DNA from: Fluviicola sp.
GTDB taxonomy: Bacteria > Bacteroidota > Bacteroidia > Flavobacteriales_D > Crocinitomicaceae
Reading direction: 5' to 3'
NCBI GenBank assembly: GCA_002734085.1
Contig: NVXV01000006.1
Span: 126,089 to 190,088 of the forward strand
Length of the DNA: 64,000 bases
How positions within the stretch are numbered: the stretch's first letter is position 1; the number at the start of each line of letters is the position of its first letter. The notes beneath the pieces were generated by a model that saw only the letters and a program-made list of their open reading frames with translations, had not been told where the DNA came from and searched no databases. Of the stretch, positions 1 to 8,659 are shown piece after piece. The position numbers were made by a program, and so were the translations under genes.

Positions 1-2414
1 GCTTTTCCAATCCCGTAAATATCTGCTTGAGGAAGTAGCTCAACATATACTTCTCTTCGACCGTTAGGTGAATTGTCTTTTATATTTTGAATTCCATCAA
101 TTTTTGCAAGTTCTTCTTTGAACATGACTTTTGCGGATTCAAGTTCTTGATCATCTTCAGATGAAAGTCCGAACTCAATATCAGCTCCAAAACGATTAAA
201 TCCACCAACGAAAAAATCACTGGCTAATTTACCACTAGGAGTAGATTTAACTCTTCGAATAATCCTGTTCATTAAAGTATCAACCGGAGTGCCTTCGTCT
301 GCAGTTTTGTAGTAAACATTAATCATCCCAACATGATTTCCAAACTGTCCTAAATTCATGGATGCACCAATTGTACTTGTGTAATATGAAAGAAGTGTGT
401 CCCCCGTTTCGTCGATAATTCGTTGATTTTCTTCAAGTAGAATAGTTGAAGCTTTTTCAACAAAATCTTTTGTTTTTACTTTTGTGTCTCCGGGGTTAAA
501 TGCCACTTCAATATTAAAAAAGTCAGGTGGAATATCAGGAAAAAATGTAGCACCAATTTGTCCGTTTTGTACTAATGATATTGTGGTAAACGTAAATATA
601 AATGGAATAAAAAACATTAGTCTTCTCACCTTGAAAAGTTTGAAGTTGAAAACATTGTATTCCGACGTAAACATTTTTACCAGATCTCTAAAGATTATAT
701 CTCTTACCTTAGAAATAAACCATTCCGCCCCTTTACGAACTTTCATCTCAATTGGCGAAGTTGAAAATCCGATGTAAACAGCAATGGCTCCTGTTATAAT
801 TAAAGCAAAAGGAAATAACGATTCAAAACCTCCTTCAGACGCACTTACTAGTAGAGCTCCTAAATAAATAACTACTAAGCCGACAATCATAAAAAATACA
901 CCAGTAACTGTTTTATATCGTGGATTTTTAGTTTCGGATAGGATTTTTTTGTTGGATAGGTGAGAGGGGAGTACAAAAAACGCCTCAAATAAAGAAAAAG
1001 CAAGACACGCAATAACAACAAATGCCATTTCTCGCATCATCTCCAGCCCCTCAACAAACAGTAATACTGAAAAAGCAAGTATTGTAGTTAGTACAGATGT
1101 GAAGACAGATGGTAAAACTTCCATAGTCCCATCTAAAGCAGCTTTAGAGGCCGATTTTCCTTTTTCAAAATGGGAGTATATATTTTCTGCGATTACAATA
1201 CCATCATCAACGAGAATTCCGACAACTAAGATCATCCCAAACAATGATATCATATTGATGGTCATTCCATAAAATGTTCCTATAATAAACATACCTAAGA
1301 ATGAAAACGGAATTCCAAATGCAACCCATGCTGAAAGTTTGATGTTTAGAAAAAGTCCGAGTGAAAGCAATACCAAGACCAAACCAAAAATGCCATTTTC
1401 ACTTAACAAATTAATTCGATCTTTTAGCATTTCATTGAATTCAAAATAAATCTCAAACGAATAATTGTCGTGTTTTTCGTTAAACTCTTTCTTGTAATTT
1501 TTGATTGCTTCAGAGATAGCAGAGATATCTTCATCTGCTGTTTTTTGAATTTGCAATGAAATAGATGGTTTGCCATTGAACCGTGCCTCTTGAGAACCTT
1601 CTGCGTAGTCGAGTTTTACATCTGCAACATCTTTAATTCTGATTTTTTCTCCTTTACTTGATGTTCGAACAATAATTTCTTCAATTTCATCAGGATGGGT
1701 TTCTCTACTATTTGAACGAATGTTCATTTCTTGATTTCTCCCTCGTATCACTCCGGCAGTGACATCATTGTTTTTTAGAGATATAGCTGTAGCAATTTCC
1801 TCAAGCGATAGGTTGTAACGTATTAAGTCGTTTTCTCGAATACTAACAACCAATTCGTTTTCTGGAAAACCTTGTTTTTCAATTTGAGTTATAACTTTTG
1901 TGTCAAGTAAGTCCCGCTCAACCTTATTGGCCATTTTGGTTAACTCGGTTTTTGAAGTTTTGGATGGATTTTTACTTGTGATACCAACAAAAGCAACGTT
2001 GCTTGACATGTCATTGGTCTTGAGTCGCGTAATTATTGGTTTCTCAGCTCCTTGTGGGAAGCTATTAATACTGTTGACTGAATTTTCTACGTCGCTCAAA
2101 AGCTCTTCCATATCTGCATCCTGAAAGGCGCTTATTGTAATTTGAGCAATATTTTCCTGTGAAGTTACATCTATGTGCTCTATTCCTTTCAATCCTTTTA
2201 CCGATTGCTCTATCTTAATACTAACACCTTCCTCCATTTCATCTGGGGAGGCTCCTGGGTAAGCAACTGATATGATAATCCTGTTGGGATCTAACTCTGG
2301 AAAGAATGAACGATTTAAGTTAAAAAGCGACCAGAGACCAAACATTAAAACCAATGCAATTGATGCATTTGTCCAAATTGGGCGTTCTATAAAAAATTGG
2401 ATGATTTTTCTCAT
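1..2414 (-). CDS. RND efflux transporter permease (AcrB/MMPL type), partial
   Basis: Inner-membrane proton-driven efflux permease. It starts at an ATG read from 2414 and stays open to the left edge, so about 804 N-terminal residues are visible and the C-terminus is missing. It has an N-terminal membrane helix (about residues 12-28), a large porter domain, then a block of membrane helices that includes the RND signature VDDGIVIAEN near residue 400, whose acidic residues belong to the proton relay of the family. A second periplasmic domain begins after about residue 560. The membrane fusion protein gene lies 6 bp upstream on the same strand, so the two form an operon. Substrate cannot be told from sequence, and no TolC-type outer membrane gene is in view. 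Confidence 0.93.
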   Translation of the reverse strand, partial: MRKIIQFFIERPIWTNASIALVLMFGLWSLFNLNRSFFPELDPNRIIISVAYPGASPDEMEEGVSIKIEQSVKGLKGIEHIDVTSQENIAQITISAFQDADMEELLSDVENSVNSINSFPQGAEKPIITRLKTNDMSSNVAFVGITSKNPSKTSKTELTKMANKVERDLLDTKVITQIEKQGFPENELVVSIRENDLIRYNLSLEEIATAISLKNNDVTAGVIRGRNQEMNIRSNSRETHPDEIEEIIVRTSSKGEKIRIKDVADVKLDYAEGSQEARFNGKPSISLQIQKTADEDISAISEAIKNYKKEFNEKHDNYSFEIYFEFNEMLKDRINLLSENGIFGLVLVLLSLGLFLNIKLSAWVAFGIPFSFLGMFIIGTFYGMTINMISLFGMILVVGILVDDGIVIAENIYSHFEKGKSASKAALDGTMEVLPSVFTSVLTTILAFSVLLFVEGLEMMREMAFVVIACLAFSLFEAFFVLPSHLSNKKILSETKNPRYKTVTGVFFMIVGLVVIYLGALLVSASEGGFESLFPFALIITGAIAVYIGFSTSPIEMKVRKGAEWFISKVRDIIFRDLVKMFTSEYNVFNFKLFKVRRLMFFIPFIFTFTTISLVQNGQIGATFFPDIPPDFFNIEVAFNPGDTKVKTKDFVEKASTILLEENQRIIDETGDTLLSYYTSTIGASMNLGQFGNHVGMINVYYKTADEGTPVDTLMNRIIRRVKSTPSGKLASDFFVGGFNRFGADIEFGLSSEDDQELESAKVMFKEELAKIDGIQNIKDNSPNGRREVYVELLPQADIYGIGK

Positions 2415-2420
2415 GGTGCC

Positions 2421-3536
2421 TTACTTTGTTATCCCAACGAATTTAGTTGAATCACTTGGTTTTTTGACCGGTTCTAAAACCACTTGAGTATTGTCATCGA
2501 TGCCTTCGATGAAAATAGAATCTGGCTTTGTTCCAATTGTTTTAATGCTTTTTTCAAGGATTATACTGTCTCTTAGTATTTGAACAGTATTATTGTAAAC
2601 AGCATTTTCAGGAACTAAAACACTTGATTCGAAAAGTGGTGTTCTAATCTCTAAATTGACAAAACTCCCAATAATAATTTCTTTATTTTTTAAAGGTTGT
2701 ATTGAGAAGTAAGCATCGACAGATTGTGTTTGTTGGTTTATTGTTTTACCAACTCTACTTAACTTTCCGTACCCTACAGTGTCTTTTTTAGCGTCTACAA
2801 AGAAAATACTCTCCGTCTTTTTGAATAATTCTAAATCTCTAATATCGATAGGAGCCTTGACTTCATAATCTCCCGTTTTTGCTATTGTAATAAGTTGAGC
2901 ACCTGGTGAAACCATTGATCCTGGTTCAATCATACTTTCAATAATGACACCATTAAAAGGTGCGACATAGAAAAACTTTTCAATCTGGTTTTCAGCAGAT
3001 TTAATCGAATAGTATTCGGACGGTATATTTCTACCATTCACCAATAGCTTCTCTTTTTGGGAATTGAATGTTGGCAATTCTGGCAAAGGAGAGGTGGCAG
3101 AAATTTTATTTAAATAATTATCCCATTTAGCTTTTTCATTAGGAAAATCCATATAAATATCAGGTAAGATTCCAGATATTAAATTAATGAACGCACTCCT
3201 TCTTGAGAGTAAGTTGTAAAGCGCTTCTACACGGTCTACTTTTATTAGTATTTCATTTTTCTTAAAATAAGACCCTGGTTTTAACGATCTGTTGTCACGA
3301 TCAACCTCACCCTGTACTTGCATTGACACATTGAGCTGAGCATTGCCTAAAATTTGTCCGTAAGAAGAAATAGTTTGATTGTGTATTTTGTTTTGGGCCA
3401 AAAGTACGGGGACATAATTAGATGTTTTATCCGCTTTTTTGTTGTCTTCTATTTTTTTACTGGAAAAGATAGGAATGTAGATTAAGCCTAAGACAACTAA
3501 AACACTTATTAATATGATGATTTGTCTTTTTTTCAT
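2421..3536 (-). CDS. RND efflux periplasmic adaptor (HlyD/AcrA family)
   Basis: 371-residue membrane fusion protein that would link the downstream RND permease to an outer membrane channel. An N-terminal hydrophobic anchor (residues 6-25) lacks a lipobox Cys, so it is probably a membrane-anchored adaptor. Two half-lipoyl segments are visible, around residues 73-100 and 190-220 (the second contains APFNGVI and EPGSMVSPG), followed by beta-barrel and membrane-proximal domains with a VPENAVY segment. The stretch between the half-lipoyl motifs is short for a full coiled-coil hairpin. It is first in its operon, with a CAAAATTA (-7 type) element 29 bases upstream on the minus strand. Confidence 0.92.
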   Translation of the reverse strand: MKKRQIIILISVLVVLGLIYIPIFSSKKIEDNKKADKTSNYVPVLLAQNKIHNQTISSYGQILGNAQLNVSMQVQGEVDRDNRSLKPGSYFKKNEILIKVDRVEALYNLLSRRSAFINLISGILPDIYMDFPNEKAKWDNYLNKISATSPLPELPTFNSQKEKLLVNGRNIPSEYYSIKSAENQIEKFFYVAPFNGVIIESMIEPGSMVSPGAQLITIAKTGDYEVKAPIDIRDLELFKKTESIFFVDAKKDTVGYGKLSRVGKTINQQTQSVDAYFSIQPLKNKEIIIGSFVNLEIRTPLFESSVLVPENAVYNNTVQILRDSIILEKSIKTIGTKPDSIFIEGIDDNTQVVLEPVKKPSDSTKFVGITK

Positions 3537-3829
3537 ATGATGATTTGTTCGAACTATTAAATGACAAAATTAAGTTAATAATTAACACGCGGAATCATAT
3601 TTTGTGCAGAATAGAACAAGTTATTCATAAAAGGTCGTAATCTCATTATAATAGGTAGAATGGCTATTTGAATTTTTTTTACTGCTGTTTGGTTACTGCA
3701 CGCAAATGGCTTTTTTTATTGCAGTTATTAACAGGTATTCTCTTGGATGTTAACAATAGTGGTATAAATTGTTAATAATATTGTTGAAAACCTACAGAAA
3801 CCATTGATCGATAGCCTGCTATTCATACT
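3537..3829. other. Gene-free stretch between divergent genes
   Basis: AT-rich sequence between the minus-strand efflux operon and the plus-strand gene at 3865. I see only the two putative promoters at its ends and no open frame with coding character. T- and A-runs around 3675-3720 give no convincing hairpin. Confidence 0.5.
3565..3572 (-). promoter_or_regulatory. Putative -7 promoter element for the efflux operon
   Basis: CAAAATTA on the plus strand reads TAATTTTG on the minus strand and fits the Bacteroidota -7 consensus TAnnTTTG. It lies about 29 bases upstream of the adaptor ATG. No clear TTG -33 element is seen at the usual distance. Confidence 0.4.
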
Positions 3830-3837
3830 TACATTTG
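3804..3837 (+). promoter_or_regulatory. Putative promoter, TTG-N23-TACATTTG
   Basis: TTG at 3804-3806 and TACATTTG at 3830-3837 match the Bacteroidota -33/-7 pattern. The -7 element overlaps the in-frame ATG at 3835, which argues that translation starts at the ATG at 3865 instead. Confidence 0.5.
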
Positions 3838-3864
3838 TTTATTAAACGAAATGAGTGTAGTATT

Positions 3865-4407
3865 ATGTTGAGTACAATTTTTAAGAAAAAGTTATCAGAT
3901 GAACAGTTGGCAAATGTTTTTGTTAATGGCGTGTTAGAAGTTGTAGATAAAGGGTTTTCTGAAGTAACTTTGTTGATTGAAGAAGATCCAGCTTTTATTA
4001 CTAGACCTAACCTGTCTGTTAAAAACGACGGCCATTTTACAATGATCGTAATTGTTGGTAACATTAAATTTTTACAAGATAACTTCTTGCCAAACCAACT
4101 TCATTCTCTCGAACCATTAATTATTCAAAAGCTTGCTGGAATATTTGACATGGAAGAAACAGCGTTTGATAAACTGATTAAAGAGTACTCTAGTTTTATG
4201 ACGAGGGTAAATCACCCTTCGAAAAGCACACTCTATAGTATGTCTAAAGGAGTATTTCATAAGTACAAGCTAAATGCTCATCAAGACGATTATTTTAGAA
4301 ACCTAGACTGCCCAAACCCATTGTTCTTAAAGAGAATGGATGAGGTGATGAAAAATTTTATTTGGAATTGGGACGCGTTCTTTAAGCGTTACAAAATGGT
4401 AAGCTAA
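3865..4407 (+). CDS. Conserved hypothetical protein, 180 aa
   Basis: Soluble protein with no signal peptide or membrane segment. The ATG at 3865 (MLSTIFKKKL) is preferred over one 30 bases upstream because a -7 promoter element overlaps the earlier codon. The sequence is a mix of acidic and hydrophobic stretches ending in an aromatic C-terminus (FIWNWDAFFKRY). I recognise no catalytic motif. The flanking genes point away from it or run on the other strand, so it is probably monocistronic. Similar uncharacterised cytoplasmic proteins are common in Flavobacteriales, but I cannot name a family. Confidence 0.75.
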   Translation: MLSTIFKKKLSDEQLANVFVNGVLEVVDKGFSEVTLLIEEDPAFITRPNLSVKNDGHFTMIVIVGNIKFLQDNFLPNQLHSLEPLIIQKLAGIFDMEETAFDKLIKEYSSFMTRVNHPSKSTLYSMSKGVFHKYKLNAHQDDYFRNLDCPNPLFLKRMDEVMKNFIWNWDAFFKRYKMVS

Positions 4408-4415
4408 CCACTTCC

Positions 4416-5057
4416 TTACTTCTGCCTTTGGAAATCCCCATTTCTCCAAGAATCTATAAACTGACCCCACGCCGCAGGATTAAGTAAGTTATTTACTGGA
4501 GTTTGTCCTTGAGTATAAAGTCGAGTTTGTTGCTGTTGTAATTGCCAATTGTAGGATAAGCCTCCATCTGTTGGTACTTTGGCTGCAGCGAATGCCAGGC
4601 TTTCGCCAGATAGTTGTCGCTGTGCTCTTCTTAATGCATCATCATACGGCTCCATTTCAACAAAAGCTCTCGCAAAATCTTCTTTCGATGGCCAAGGGTA
4701 GACGTCTACTTGAGGTAAGTCCATTGTGTCAGGAACCATTAAATGAATAATAGAATAGCGAATTTCAGTCAATGTATCGGGAACAATGTAGGAGTTTGGT
4801 TTAAATCCAAAAGCATTAAATAAAATTGTGTCACCTGGTCGTGTCACAAAACTGAAATAACCATAATAATCCGACATGGTCCCTTTACCAGTGGTTTTGT
4901 CTATAACTGAGGCGTATGAAACCTGATCTAAACTATCACTTGTAACTAAGACTCCAGAGAATTGAACTAAATTCATTTCTTCTTTCTCATCCTCATCTTG
5001 ACTGAAAACGTTAGTTGTGAATAAGAGAACCGAGATAATTGATATAATTAATTTCAT
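4416..5057 (-). CDS. CarboxypepD_reg-like domain protein, exported
   Basis: 213 residues with a clear signal peptide (cleavage near residue 19, before QDEDEKEE). Residues of about 30-110 resemble the carboxypeptidase regulatory-like beta-sandwich common in Bacteroidota surface proteins: a SYASVIDKTTGKGTMSD stretch followed by GYFSF and a DTILFNAFGF segment. The C-terminal half is Gln-rich (QLQQQQ) and ends in a basic tail, and no TonB-dependent receptor follows. It is likely a periplasmic or outer-membrane-associated protein of unknown role. It converges with the gene at 3865, with 8 bp between the stop codons. Confidence 0.82.
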   Translation of the reverse strand: MKLIISIISVLLFTTNVFSQDEDEKEEMNLVQFSGVLVTSDSLDQVSYASVIDKTTGKGTMSDYYGYFSFVTRPGDTILFNAFGFKPNSYIVPDTLTEIRYSIIHLMVPDTMDLPQVDVYPWPSKEDFARAFVEMEPYDDALRRAQRQLSGESLAFAAAKVPTDGGLSYNWQLQQQQTRLYTQGQTPVNNLLNPAAWGQFIDSWRNGDFQRQK

Positions 5058-5148
5058 TTTAAAAACTTAATATTTTCAACCAAAATATAAAAAATAAATA
5101 CCGATTATCCAATAATTGTAGAAATTTAACAATCCGCTTTGTTGCTAA

Positions 5149-5670
5149 TTAGAATAATCTTTGTAATTCTTCTTTCAGAAGCTTAATTGTTATTTCAGTT
5201 GGCAATTCATCGATTTCGGAGATAATTTCAAAAATCTTACTACTTAGATCTGTAGCGGAAGCATCTGCTTCCATTTGTTTAGCAGCAATATTAATTATTT
5301 TTATAGTCTCTTCCTTACTTTTCTTAACCATCTCCCAGGCGTTTAGGGAAATGAAAATTTGCTGCGCTACATTATGGTCAAACTCATTTCTAATAGTGTT
5401 TAGTAACTCGGTTTGCATTGTGATAGCAGTCGCTTGAGGGTTATGGGTCCGCATTACTAAACTGTGTGGATTGATTCGTTCCATTAAAAGAACAATTCTT
5501 TGATAGGCTTCAACACGAGGTTCAAGAAAAAACTGTTGACGTTCCTTTTTCAATTGAATGCTTAAACTAGAGATTTCTTTTTCTCCTTGTTTTTTTAGAA
5601 ATACGTAAACAACAGCCACAACAGCTGCTGCAGGTATTAATGCAATAATCATTTGAGCTAAAATTTCCAT
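5149..5670 (-). CDS. Membrane-anchored conserved protein, 173 aa
   Basis: The second in-frame ATG (5670) is chosen because it begins MEILAQM directly ahead of a single membrane helix (about residues 5-25, rich in Ala, Val and Ile). A charged helical region follows (KKQGEKEISSLSIQLKKERQQFF), then a helical cytoplasmic domain containing an FLEPRVEAYQRIVLLMERI stretch. The pattern fits an uncharacterised Bacteroidota family with one N-terminal helix and a soluble helical domain. Function is unknown. It stands alone between the CarboxypepD-like gene and the divergent operon starting at 5856. Confidence 0.75.
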   Translation of the reverse strand: MEILAQMIIALIPAAAVVAVVYVFLKKQGEKEISSLSIQLKKERQQFFLEPRVEAYQRIVLLMERINPHSLVMRTHNPQATAITMQTELLNTIRNEFDHNVAQQIFISLNAWEMVKKSKEETIKIINIAAKQMEADASATDLSSKIFEIISEIDELPTEITIKLLKEELQRLF

Positions 5671-5855
5671 ATGCTTTTCTATATGTAATGTATTTCCCTT
5701 CAAAAGTAACATTGCTTCGCAAAATATGATAGAACTTAAGTGAAAATATTCTATTGAATCAAAAATTCTGATTGTAATGACTCCTTTAATCTAAGATTAA
5801 CTATTTTTACCAACCAACGATTTTATTGTTTGACACGTTAAAGTGTAAAGTGATC

Positions 5856-7424
5856 ATGCTTAGAAATATATTTATTATTATAGTCATCGTTTTTTCTTTA
5901 TTCTCTTGTCGAAAAGAAGGAACATCTTGGGATACTGACTGGATATCGCCAGTTATTAATGATTCCCTTTCGGTTTCTAATTTAGTGAATGACAGTAGCT
6001 TGGAGGTTAACGCTGATAATTCTATTCAAGTCATTTTGAACAGAGACCTTATTGACTTAAATTTAAGTGATCTAGTGGTTATTCCAGATACAACAGTTAT
6101 CCAGGATTTCACGTTAGGTGTACCATCATTATCGTTACTTCCTGGAACAAATTTTATTGATGAAGTTCAAGAGCACGATTTCGCATTAGGTGATGTAGCT
6201 TTAGTTAATGCTAGAATGAGTTCAGGCAGAGCCATTATCACAATTGAAAACCCCATTGAAACAAAAGGAATTTTTAATGTTGAATTACCGGGTGTCTCTA
6301 AAGATGGGGTTGTTTTTTCTCAAACAGAAGAAGTCCCTGCTGCAAGCGGAGGCGCAAATGGTGTTCGAACATTCGAACTTGATTTGGAACAATACTTTAT
6401 TGACATGAGTGGTGTGAGCGGAAACAACTACAATAAATTACAGTCTAAAATGACGGTGAAAACGGATCCTGATGGGCCTTCCGTGACAATGACAAATCAA
6501 GATATAGTTAAGTTTAATATTATGTTTAAAGATTTAACTGTTGATTATGCGCAAGGATACTTTGGATCAACAACGATTACAGATACAACAGAAGTATTTA
6601 TCGATGCTTTGGCCAATATTACAGGAGGCTCAATAAATCTTGATGAAATAAATTTTGACCTTACTATTGCCAATGGTATTAAGGTTGCAGCACAAGGTAA
6701 GATTACAATGATGGAAAGTGTTAACTACGATAATAATAGTGTTGTATTATCACATCCAAAAATAAATCAATTATTAAATTTAGATCCGGCTCAGGGATTT
6801 TGGTCTGATCATATACCTTCAGAAAGAGTCCTTAGCTTTGAAACGGGTAATTCCAACATTGTGCCATTCCTTGAGAATTTAGGCAACAAATATGTTATTG
6901 GATATGAAATTAAAATCAATCCTTGGGGAAACACGTCCAATGGTAATGATGAAATATTTCCGTCGAGTAGGGTAAAGCTAAACTTAGATGCAGACTTTCC
7001 ATTGGATGTTGCAATGAGTAATTTAACGGTTCAAGATACGTTTGAAGTAGATTTCACATCTGATCAGCGATTTTTAAGAGTAAAAGAAGGTCAGTTCATT
7101 CTTAAAACTAAAAACTCTTTTCCTTTTGGAGGAGATGCTGAGCTTATCTTATTAAATGAAGATGGTCAAATAATAGAATCCATAGTTTCTAGCGAAATAC
7201 TTGAGGCAGCAAATGTTAGCGTAACAAATGATAGCCATGAAAGTATTGACCAGATTATTACTTTTGATATTAATAACTCGGCTGCTGAAAAACTTCCAGA
7301 AGTGAAAAATATTATCCTGAAAGTTCAAATGAACAGCGCTTATGCTTCGAGTAATGTAGTTTATGCAAATGCAAAATTGAAGTTTTTACTACAGACTAAA
7401 CTAAAGCTTAATTCCAATTTATGA
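5856..7424 (+). CDS. Large outer-membrane or periplasmic lipoprotein, 522 aa
   Basis: Begins at ATG 5856 with a lipoprotein signal peptide whose lipobox Cys lies in LFSCRKEG. An upstream in-frame ATG at 5826 would add ten residues ahead of the signal peptide and is disfavoured. The mature protein is rich in beta-strand-like segments with Asp/Asn/Thr turns and lacks catalytic motifs. It looks like several beta-sandwich modules. The stop overlaps the start of the next gene by 4 bp (ATGA), so it is translationally coupled to a DUF5723 barrel. The two probably act together at the outer membrane. The role is unknown. Confidence 0.85.
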   Translation: MLRNIFIIIVIVFSLFSCRKEGTSWDTDWISPVINDSLSVSNLVNDSSLEVNADNSIQVILNRDLIDLNLSDLVVIPDTTVIQDFTLGVPSLSLLPGTNFIDEVQEHDFALGDVALVNARMSSGRAIITIENPIETKGIFNVELPGVSKDGVVFSQTEEVPAASGGANGVRTFELDLEQYFIDMSGVSGNNYNKLQSKMTVKTDPDGPSVTMTNQDIVKFNIMFKDLTVDYAQGYFGSTTITDTTEVFIDALANITGGSINLDEINFDLTIANGIKVAAQGKITMMESVNYDNNSVVLSHPKINQLLNLDPAQGFWSDHIPSERVLSFETGNSNIVPFLENLGNKYVIGYEIKINPWGNTSNGNDEIFPSSRVKLNLDADFPLDVAMSNLTVQDTFEVDFTSDQRFLRVKEGQFILKTKNSFPFGGDAELILLNEDGQIIESIVSSEILEAANVSVTNDSHESIDQIITFDINNSAAEKLPEVKNIILKVQMNSAYASSNVVYANAKLKFLLQTKLKLNSNL

Positions 7425-8659
7425 AGAAGTTTATACAAATAACTTTATCTTTTGCATTGATTACAAACTTTGGTTTTAGTCAAGAATTACTGCCTGTAGA
7501 ATACGACACAACAAATACAAGTGCTCGAATTTTAATAAACGGGAATGCGTTTCATTTCAGTACTGCAATTCAAAATTCATTTGCACGCAAATGGTTGTTC
7601 GGTGGAGAAATTACAGATGAAATAAAAGAAAGTACCTTTAGTGAACATAATCTTTATGATCGAATCGGAGGAGGGTATAGATTAAATATTCAATATAGAT
7701 CTGATAAGGTGTTATTTAAAAAACGTTCTGATTTGAGTTGGATGTTAAATGTGTCTAACGAAACTCATTTTTCAAGTGAATATGCTCAAGGATTATTTGG
7801 TTTACTCTTTTTTGGCAATGAACGTTTTTTAGGAGAAGAAGCAAATCTTTCGAATTCAGTAGGGAGCTTTGTTGATTACATTACTATTGGAGGAGGGATT
7901 CATAATAAAAAGACAAAGTCTTTCATTACTTTAAATGTCGTTTTGCCAAGAGCCTATTCAGATTTCTATATAAATCGAGGGTCATTTTTTACCAGCGAAT
8001 CGGGAGATAAAATTGACATCTTACTAGAAGGAGAGCTAAATAGGACTGCTTCTCCAGCTTATTTTCAAGGGCTTGGTGGCGCTATTAGTTTTGATTATAA
8101 TTTCCCTTTCGGGCAATCAGAAGGCAATAATTTTTCTGGAACTTTCCGAGTGTCGGGTAGAAATATTGGAGTATATAAATTGAATAGTGTTGATAGAATT
8201 TCAATTGATGCTGATGCAGAGTTTAGCGGATTCTCAATTGAAGATCTAAGGGCTACATTCAACAATGAGAATGAATCAAGTTCTCCAATAACTGACTCTC
8301 TCAATATCACTGAAGGAAATAACTCTTTTTGGAAATTTATTCCTGGATTTATTCAAATAGGTAAGGTTGTAGATAAACATAGTGATACAAAATTTCAATC
8401 TTTTTTTGGGATTCGAATGTATACTAGTTTTTTATATCGACCACTTATATTTGCTGGTGTAGATTACAAGCCTATTGAGAACTTTTCATTAGGTGCTCAA
8501 GGAACGTATGGAGGTTATGGGTTGTTTAGATTAGGAATGTATGGAAGCTACTCGGCAGAAAAATTCAGTTTAGGTCTTGGATCTGAAGACCTATTGGGGC
8601 TTATAATGAAGAATCAATACGGTCAGTCACTGGTGTTAAGGTTATTATTGAATATATGA
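7421..8659 (+). CDS. DUF5723-family outer membrane protein
   Basis: 412 residues with a signal peptide ending near FGFSQ. The body alternates aromatic and Gly-rich strand-like segments and ends in a short hydrophobic strand (LVLRLLLNI), as outer membrane beta-barrels do. The pattern resembles the DUF5723 family of Bacteroidota, which has no known function. ATGA overlaps join it to the lipoprotein before and the T9SS protein after, a strong sign of one co-translated unit. Confidence 0.82.
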   Translation: MKKFIQITLSFALITNFGFSQELLPVEYDTTNTSARILINGNAFHFSTAIQNSFARKWLFGGEITDEIKESTFSEHNLYDRIGGGYRLNIQYRSDKVLFKKRSDLSWMLNVSNETHFSSEYAQGLFGLLFFGNERFLGEEANLSNSVGSFVDYITIGGGIHNKKTKSFITLNVVLPRAYSDFYINRGSFFTSESGDKIDILLEGELNRTASPAYFQGLGGAISFDYNFPFGQSEGNNFSGTFRVSGRNIGVYKLNSVDRISIDADAEFSGFSIEDLRATFNNENESSSPITDSLNITEGNNSFWKFIPGFIQIGKVVDKHSDTKFQSFFGIRMYTSFLYRPLIFAGVDYKPIENFSLGAQGTYGGYGLFRLGMYGSYSAEKFSLGLGSEDLLGLIMKNQYGQSLVLRLLLNI